Part shown: positions 6,380-10,360 of the stretch, piece after piece | How the letters are laid out: every line of letters starts with the position of its first letter | Numbering within the stretch: the stretch's first letter is position 1 | NCBI RefSeq assembly: GCF_946885885.1 | Contig: NZ_CAMPHN010000150.1 | Location: forward strand, 1-10,360 | Direction: 5' to 3' | Length of the DNA: 10,360 bases | From: an uncultured Pseudomonas sp. | GTDB lineage: Bacteria; Pseudomonadota; Gammaproteobacteria; Pseudomonadales; Pseudomonadaceae | Notes under the pieces: model-generated | The model's database searches: none | What the model saw: only the letters and a program-made list of their open reading frames with translations | Told to the model about the DNA's origin: nothing | Position numbers and translations under genes: made by a program

Positions 6380-6765
6380 AACAAGCGCGCGCTTTCACCC
6401 TCCTCGAAGTGCTGGTCGCCCTGGCGATCTTCGCTCTGGTCGCCGCCAGCGTGTTGGCCGCCAGCGGGCGCAGCCTGCAAACCGCCGCGCGACTGGAGGA
6501 CAAGACGCTGGCGATGTGGATCGCCGATAACCGTTTGACCGAACTGCAGTTGGCCGAAACGCCGCCAGGCGATGGGCGCGATCAGGGCGAGCTGGAGTTC
6601 GCCGGGCGTCGCTGGCAATGGCAGAGCGAGATTAAGGCGACCAGCGAGCCGAGCATGCGCCGGGTCACTTTATGGGTCGCGCCGCGGCCGGAGCGCGGGC
6701 TTGGCGGCGACCTGCAGGAGCGGGCGGTAGTCAGCCTGAGCGGCTTTCTCGGGGTGGCGCAATGA
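6376..6765 (+). CDS. xcpV: Minor pseudopilin GspI/XcpV
   Basis: This gene encodes a 129-residue minor pseudopilin, thought to nucleate the tip complex with GspJ and GspK. The N-terminus reads MKQARA followed by FTLLEVLVALAIFALVAASVLAAS. Glu at +5 is present, but the residue before the cleavage site is Ala (codon GCT, 6391-6393) where nearly all prepilins have Gly. The rest (RSLQTAARLEDKTLAMWIADNRLTELQLAETPP, GELEFAGRRWQW) is clearly GspI, and the length equals P. aeruginosa XcpV. The gene overlaps both neighbours by ATGA. Confidence 0.95.
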   Translation: MKQARAFTLLEVLVALAIFALVAASVLAASGRSLQTAARLEDKTLAMWIADNRLTELQLAETPPGDGRDQGELEFAGRRWQWQSEIKATSEPSMRRVTLWVAPRPERGLGGDLQERAVVSLSGFLGVAQ

Positions 6766-7472
6766 AGCGGGCAATGGGCGGTTTTACCTTGCTCGAGCTG
6801 CTGATCGCCATTGCGATTTTCGCGCTGCTGGGGCTGGCCACCTACCGCATGCTCGACAGCGTGCTGAAAACCGACGCGAGCACCCGTGCCCACGAATTGC
6901 AATTGCGCGAATTGGTGCGTGGTATGGCCGCCTTCGAGCGCGATATTTTGCAGGTGACCCCGCGTCCGGTGCGCGATCCATTCGGCGACGAACGTCCGGC
7001 TTTGCTCGGCGAGGACGTCGATGGCGTCGCCCTGGAGTTGAGTCGCGCCGGTTGGCGCAATCCGCTCGGGCAATCGCGCGCCACCGTGCAGCGGGTGCGT
7101 TGGCAGCTGAGCGGGGAGAAATGGCAGCGGCGCTATTGGAAGGTACTCGATCAGTCCCAGGACAGCCAGCCGCAGATCCAGCAGGTGCTCGACGGGGTCA
7201 CGCGCATGGAGTTGCGTTATCTGGACAGCGAAGGTAACTGGCTTAACAGCTGGCCGCCGGCGGATAACGGCAGCGAAGAGCAGAAGGGCGAGTTGCCGCG
7301 GGCGCTGGAATTGCTGCTCGAACATCGGCGCTATGGCGAGCTGCGCCGCGTGTTGCGCTTGCCGGACGTCTTGCCCGAGCGTGCCCAGCGATCGCCCGAA
7401 GGCGCTCCCGAGCAGCCCGCCGAGGAAGCGCCGCCCGATGGCGACGAGCGTGCCGAGGAGTCCGCCTTATGA
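6762..7472 (+). CDS. xcpW: Minor pseudopilin GspJ/XcpW
   Basis: This gene encodes a 236-residue minor pseudopilin of the pseudopilus tip. The start is the ATG at 6762, which overlaps the xcpV stop as ATGA. The open frame extends further upstream to 6672, but that part lies inside xcpV and would put the cleavage site far from the N-terminus. The leader is MKRAMGG, followed by FTLLELLIAIAIFALLGLATYRML with Glu at +5. The globular domain carries typical GspJ sequence (LVRGMAAFERDILQVTPRPVRD, LSRAGWRNPLGQ, QRVRWQLSGEKWQRRYWKVLD). The last 25 or so residues are rich in Pro and acidic residues and are probably disordered. The length matches P. aeruginosa XcpW (about 237). Confidence 0.95.
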   Translation: MKRAMGGFTLLELLIAIAIFALLGLATYRMLDSVLKTDASTRAHELQLRELVRGMAAFERDILQVTPRPVRDPFGDERPALLGEDVDGVALELSRAGWRNPLGQSRATVQRVRWQLSGEKWQRRYWKVLDQSQDSQPQIQQVLDGVTRMELRYLDSEGNWLNSWPPADNGSEEQKGELPRALELLLEHRRYGELRRVLRLPDVLPERAQRSPEGAPEQPAEEAPPDGDERAEESAL

Positions 7473-8434
7473 AGACTCAGCGCGGCATGGCGCTGATCAC
7501 TGTGATGCTGGTGGTGGCGGTGGTGACGGTGGTGTGCGCCGGGATCATCGCCCGCCAGCAACTGTCGATCCGCAGCAGCGCCAACCAATTGCATGTGCGT
7601 CAGGCCTGGCAGTACGCCCTGGGTGGCGAGACCTTGGCCAAGGCGGTGTTGCGCAACGATTTGCGCCAGGGCGATCCGCGCGCACCCGTCGATCATCTGG
7701 CCGAGCCCTGGGCGCGGCCCTTGGCGCCGTTCGCCTTGGATGAAGGCGGCGAGCTCAAGGTGCGTATCGAGGACCCGAGCGGGCGTTTCAACCTCAACAG
7801 CCTGGTGCGTCAGGGCGAGCCGAACGAAGCGGCGCTGGCGCAATTCAAGCGCTTGCTGTTGGGTCTGCAGATAGTCGCGCCTTATGCCGAACGGTTGGTC
7901 GACTGGCTGGATGCCGATCAGGAGCCGAATGGCGCTTACGGCGCCGAGGACAACCAGTATCTTCTGATGCAGCCGCCTTATCGCACGGCCAACCGCGCGA
8001 TAACCGACGTATCCGAGTTGCGCCTGCTGCTGGAAATGACCGAGGCCGATTACCAGCGTCTGTTGCCGTTCGTCAGCGCCTTGCCGGCGGATGCCACCTT
8101 GAACGTCAACACGGCCGATGCCCGGGTACTGGCGAGCCTGGCCGATGGCGTGCCGCTAAGCACGGCGGAGGGACTGGTGGCCAATCGCGGTAATCAGGGT
8201 TATGCGGATGTGGCGAGCTTTCTCGCGCAGCTGCCGGGTCTGAGCATACAAAGCCAGGGCTTGGCTGTCGGCAGCCAGTATTTTCAGGTGATCAGCGAAG
8301 TGAGCGTCGGTGATCGCCGTCAGGTATTAAACAGCACCGTGCAGCGTTTGAGCGACGGCAAGGTGTATGTCCTAGCCCGTAATCTGGGGCAGAGCGGCGT
8401 AGCGCCGCTGCCCGTCAAGGAAGTCGAGCCATGA
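7469..8434 (+). CDS. xcpX: Minor pseudopilin GspK/XcpX
   Basis: This gene encodes the 321-residue large minor pseudopilin that caps the pseudopilus tip and limits its length. The leader is MKTQRG, and the mature N-terminus is MALITVMLVVAVVTVVCAGII. Position +5 is Thr in place of Glu, which is characteristic of GspK and not a defect. Family segments include QLSIRSSANQLHVRQAWQYALGGE, KVRIEDPSGRFNLNSLV, LVDWLDADQEPNGAYGAEDNQYL, ATLNVNTADARVLASLADG and SQYFQVISEVSVGDRRQVL. The protein is slightly shorter than P. aeruginosa XcpX (about 333). The start overlaps the xcpW stop and the stop overlaps the xcpY start, both as ATGA. Confidence 0.95.
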   Translation: MKTQRGMALITVMLVVAVVTVVCAGIIARQQLSIRSSANQLHVRQAWQYALGGETLAKAVLRNDLRQGDPRAPVDHLAEPWARPLAPFALDEGGELKVRIEDPSGRFNLNSLVRQGEPNEAALAQFKRLLLGLQIVAPYAERLVDWLDADQEPNGAYGAEDNQYLLMQPPYRTANRAITDVSELRLLLEMTEADYQRLLPFVSALPADATLNVNTADARVLASLADGVPLSTAEGLVANRGNQGYADVASFLAQLPGLSIQSQGLAVGSQYFQVISEVSVGDRRQVLNSTVQRLSDGKVYVLARNLGQSGVAPLPVKEVEP

Positions 8435-9567
8435 GTCAAGTGTGTGTGTTTCTACCGCCCAACGCCTGTTTCGAGGTCAGCGCCGACCTGCCGGTGCAGC
8501 GCGTACAGGCGGAGCGCAGTGAGCCTTTGCCGTTTGCCGAGGCTGTTGCGGGCATGAGCGGGGCCTGGACCCTGGTATTGCCGGTCGAGGCGGTCACCGC
8601 CTGCGCGGTGCGTTTGCCGACGCAAAGAGCCCGCTGGCTGCGCCAGGCTTTACCGTTCGCCGTCGAGGAGCTGCTGGCCGAGGATGTCGAGCAATTGCAC
8701 CTGGCCCTCGGCGAGCAGCTCGAGGACGGCCGGCATCGGGTGTTCGCCATTCGCCGCAGTTGGCTTGAGGAGTGGCTGGCGCTTTGCCCGACACCACCGC
8801 AGACGATTGCCGTGGATGCCGATCTGTTGCCCCAGGAAGGCACGCAACTGCTGCAATTGGGGCCGCGTTGGCTGCTCGGCGGCGCCGACGTTGCGCGCAT
8901 GGCGCTCAACGGCGAGGAGTGGTCGGGACTTGCGGCGGTTTGCCCGCATCCGCATGTCGCCTACCCGGCAGCGCAGCAATCAGCGTTACAGCCGGTCGAT
9001 GAAAGCCATGAGTTGGCCGATGCCTGTCACTGGCTGGCACAGCAGGGCGTGCGTAACAACCTGGCCCAGGGTGAGTTCGCCGTCCGCACCAGTAGCGGCG
9101 ACTGGCAGCGCTGGCGCCCGTTGCTCGGCTTGCTCGGTCTATGGCTGGTGTTGCAGTGGGGCTTCAATCTGGCCCAGGGCTGGTATTTGCAGCGCGAGGC
9201 CGACGCCTACGCCGAGGCCAGCGCCGATCTCTACCGAGAGCTGTTTCCTGAGGACACTAAACTGATCAACCTGCGTGCGCAGTTGGATCAGCACCTGGAA
9301 GCGGGCGGCAGCAGCGGCCAGGGGCGCTTGCTCGGCATGCTCGCCGAGGTGAATCAGGCGCTGCTTACAGAGGGGGCGCCCGTGACGATCGAACAACTGG
9401 ATTTCAGCGATATTCGCGGCGACCTGGCCATGCAGGTGCAGGCGCCTGGCTTTGCCGAATTGGAGCGCCTGCGTGAACGCTTGCAAGAAAACGGTTTGGC
9501 GGTGCAGATGGGCTCGGCCAGCCGGGAAACGGCTGGCGTCAGTGCGCGCCTGGTGATCGGAGGATGA
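8431..9567 (+). CDS. xcpY: Type II secretion inner-membrane protein GspL/XcpY
   Basis: This gene encodes the 378-residue bitopic protein that anchors the XcpR ATPase to the inner membrane and partners XcpZ. The cytoplasmic part (about residues 1-225) has the actin-like fold of the GspL family, seen here in segments such as TQRARWLRQALPFAVEELLAEDVEQLHLALG. One transmembrane helix lies at about 230-248 (LLGLLGLWLVLQWGFNLAQG). A periplasmic ferredoxin-like domain follows (about 255-378). The length is near that of P. aeruginosa XcpY (about 382). It is joined to xcpX and to the longest xcpZ frame by ATGA overlaps. Confidence 0.94.
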   Translation: MSQVCVFLPPNACFEVSADLPVQRVQAERSEPLPFAEAVAGMSGAWTLVLPVEAVTACAVRLPTQRARWLRQALPFAVEELLAEDVEQLHLALGEQLEDGRHRVFAIRRSWLEEWLALCPTPPQTIAVDADLLPQEGTQLLQLGPRWLLGGADVARMALNGEEWSGLAAVCPHPHVAYPAAQQSALQPVDESHELADACHWLAQQGVRNNLAQGEFAVRTSSGDWQRWRPLLGLLGLWLVLQWGFNLAQGWYLQREADAYAEASADLYRELFPEDTKLINLRAQLDQHLEAGGSSGQGRLLGMLAEVNQALLTEGAPVTIEQLDFSDIRGDLAMQVQAPGFAELERLRERLQENGLAVQMGSASRETAGVSARLVIGG

Positions 9568-9569
9568 AT

Positions 9570-10094
9570 ATGAGTCGCCTGCAAGCCCTGAAAAATCCCT
9601 TCGCCGCGCAATTGGAAAGTTCGCAGTTATTGCAACGCTGGCGCGGTCTGGCCCCGCGCGATCGCTTATCGTTGAGCCTGTTGGCGGGGTTTCTGCTGCT
9701 GGTGATCCTGTACCTGGCGCTGTGGCAACCCGCCGAGCAGAAGCTGACCGCCGCGCGTAGCGCATTCGAGCAGCAGCGCACCCTGTACGCCTACCTGCAA
9801 GCCAAGGAGCCGCTGGCCCGTAGCTTGGCCAGCAAGCCCCGGGTCGAGCTCGATCCCGCGCGCCTGCAAGGCTTGGTGACGGCCAGCGCCACCGAGCAAG
9901 GCCTGGCGGTCGAGCGCATGGACAGCGACGGCGACGGTTCGGTCCAAGTCAGCCTGCAGGCCGCACCTTTCGCGCAACTGTTGCGTTGGTTCGCCGTGCT
10001 GGAAGAGCAGGGCGTGCAGATAGTCGAGGCCGGGTTGGACCGTAGCGAAGAGAACAAGGTGGCCGCGCGTCTGACCTTGCGGGTGGCGCTGTAA
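9570..10094 (+). CDS. xcpZ: Type II secretion inner-membrane protein GspM/XcpZ
   Basis: This gene encodes the small inner-membrane platform protein that binds and stabilises XcpY. Two in-frame ATGs compete. The one at 9564 overlaps the xcpY stop but touches the GGAGG at 9559-9563 with no spacing. The one at 9570 lies 6 bases after that GGAGG, a normal distance, so I choose 9570. This gives 174 residues, the length I recall for P. aeruginosa XcpZ. After a short cytoplasmic stretch there is one membrane helix at about 33-52 (LSLSLLAGFLLLVILYLALW), then a periplasmic coiled region and a ferredoxin-like domain (about 85-174). It is the last gene of the operon. Confidence 0.94.
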   Translation: MSRLQALKNPFAAQLESSQLLQRWRGLAPRDRLSLSLLAGFLLLVILYLALWQPAEQKLTAARSAFEQQRTLYAYLQAKEPLARSLASKPRVELDPARLQGLVTASATEQGLAVERMDSDGDGSVQVSLQAAPFAQLLRWFAVLEEQGVQIVEAGLDRSEENKVAARLTLRVAL

Positions 10095-10122
10095 GTCTCG
10101 AGAGCAAGTTTCGGAAAAAGTC

Positions 10123-10137
10123 GCGGGAATGCCCCGC
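10123..10137 (-). terminator. Short GC hairpin, possible leftward terminator
   Basis: GCGGG (10123-10127) and CCCGC (10133-10137) form a 5-bp GC stem with a 5-base loop. On the minus strand it is followed by GAC and five Ts (opposite the AAAAA on the plus strand). It therefore has the form of a weak intrinsic terminator for transcription coming from the tRNA side. On the plus strand no T-run follows. Confidence 0.3.
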
Positions 10138-10154
10138 AATGGTTCGTGACCAGG

Positions 10155-10193
10155 TGGCGGCGCACTGCGTTTAGGCGCCCGCCATGGCTGTTT
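10155..10193 (+). terminator. Possible terminator of the xcpR-Z operon
   Basis: TGGCGG (10155-10160) pairs with CCGCCA (10179-10184), extended by CGC (10161-10163) with GCG (10175-10177) across a one-base bulge. This gives a 9-bp GC-rich stem with an 11-base loop. Only a poor T-rich stretch (TGGCTGTTTC) follows. It is plausible as the end of the secretion operon but not a textbook terminator. Confidence 0.35.
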
Positions 10194-10240
10194 CGAGTAC
10201 CCGGATAATCCGCATCGAGAGAAAAAACTTAAGGAAAGTA

Positions 10241-10269
10241 TTGACTTAGGTTAGGCCCCCAAGTAGATT
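10241..10269 (+). promoter_or_regulatory. Promoter of tRNA-Val with GC-rich discriminator
   Basis: TTGACT (10241-10246, 5 of 6 matches), a 17-base spacer and TAGATT (10264-10269, 4 of 6) lie just before the tRNA. The bases that follow (GCGCGCC, 10270-10276) form a GC-rich discriminator typical of stable-RNA promoters under stringent control. The A-rich sequence at about 10218-10240 resembles an UP element. Transcription would start near 10276, leaving a 5' leader of about 12 bases for RNase P. Confidence 0.7.
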
Positions 10270-10288
10270 GCGCGCCTCGCAAAGCGAT

Positions 10289-10360
10289 GGGTGATTAGCT
10301 CAGCTGGGAGAGCATCTGCCTTACAAGCAGAGGGTCGGCGGTTCGATCCCGTCATCACCC
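10289..10360 (+). tRNA. tRNA-Val (anticodon UAC), truncated at the window edge
   Basis: A standard cloverleaf can be folded. The acceptor stem is GGGTGAT with ATCACCC, the D arm is GCTC with GAGC, and the anticodon stem TCTGC/GCAGA encloses the loop CTTACAA. The T arm is GGCGG-TTCGATC-CCGTC. The anticodon is TAC, which reads valine codon GUA (and probably other GUN codons when modified). Seventy-two bases are visible; the discriminator base and CCA end fall beyond position 10360. Further tRNA genes may follow, but that cannot be seen. Confidence 0.96.

Noticed and set aside
7469..7530. Missing Glu at +5 in XcpX as a sign of a defective pseudopilin
   Set aside because: Absence of Glu5 is normal for GspK proteins, which cap the tip.
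1..10360. CRISPR array, insertion sequence, toxin-antitoxin or phage-defence genes
   Set aside because: No regularly spaced repeats, transposase motifs, terminal inverted repeats or defence-type domains were seen. Apart from the intergenic region the window is fully explained by T2SS genes and the tRNA.

Overview
The window holds almost all of a chromosomal type II secretion system (T2SS) of the Pseudomonas Xcp type, followed by the start of a valine tRNA gene. The arrangement of a leftward gspC-gspD pair (xcpP-xcpQ) divergent from a rightward run gspE-F-G-H-I-J-K-L-M (xcpR to xcpZ), together with high GC content and close resemblance to remembered P. aeruginosa Xcp proteins, points to a Pseudomonas or close relative. 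The species cannot be fixed from this window. No gspN, no prepilin peptidase (gspO/pilD/xcpA) and no pilotin gene is present; in Pseudomonas the peptidase is normally encoded elsewhere with the type IV pilus genes.

Layout. Positions 1-1354 (minus) hold the first 451 codons of the secretin xcpQ, cut by the window edge. Positions 1358-2011 (minus) hold xcpP, with a TTG start. Positions 2012-2620 are a 609-base divergent intergenic region with no convincing gene. It is the least explained part of the window: it has a good sigma70-like promoter for xcpPQ, an opposing -35-like TTGACA overlapping that promoter's -35, a well-formed intrinsic terminator pointing towards xcpR with no recognisable gene before it, a perfect 8-bp-arm dyad with an alternative pairing partner, and a probable xcpR promoter whose spacer is a perfect tandem 8-mer. 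Positions 2621-10094 (plus) hold nine tightly coupled genes, mostly joined by ATGA or TAATG overlaps, so they are almost certainly one operon. Positions 10095-10288 hold possible terminators and a strong-looking stable-RNA promoter. Positions 10289-10360 hold tRNA-Val(UAC), cut just before its discriminator base.

How the parts work together. XcpR (cytoplasmic ATPase) docks on XcpY and works with XcpS and XcpZ in the inner membrane to assemble a periplasmic pseudopilus from XcpT (major) and XcpU, V, W and X (minor, tip). XcpP links this inner-membrane platform to the outer-membrane secretin XcpQ, through which folded periplasmic proteins leave the cell.

The protein machinery is a known system and looks intact. 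I found no undescribed protein system. The points worth a second look are the intergenic region, an Ala in place of Gly at the prepilin cleavage site of XcpV, an unusually long XcpT leader, and a start-codon correction for XcpZ. Protein lengths quoted for P. aeruginosa are from memory and were not looked up.
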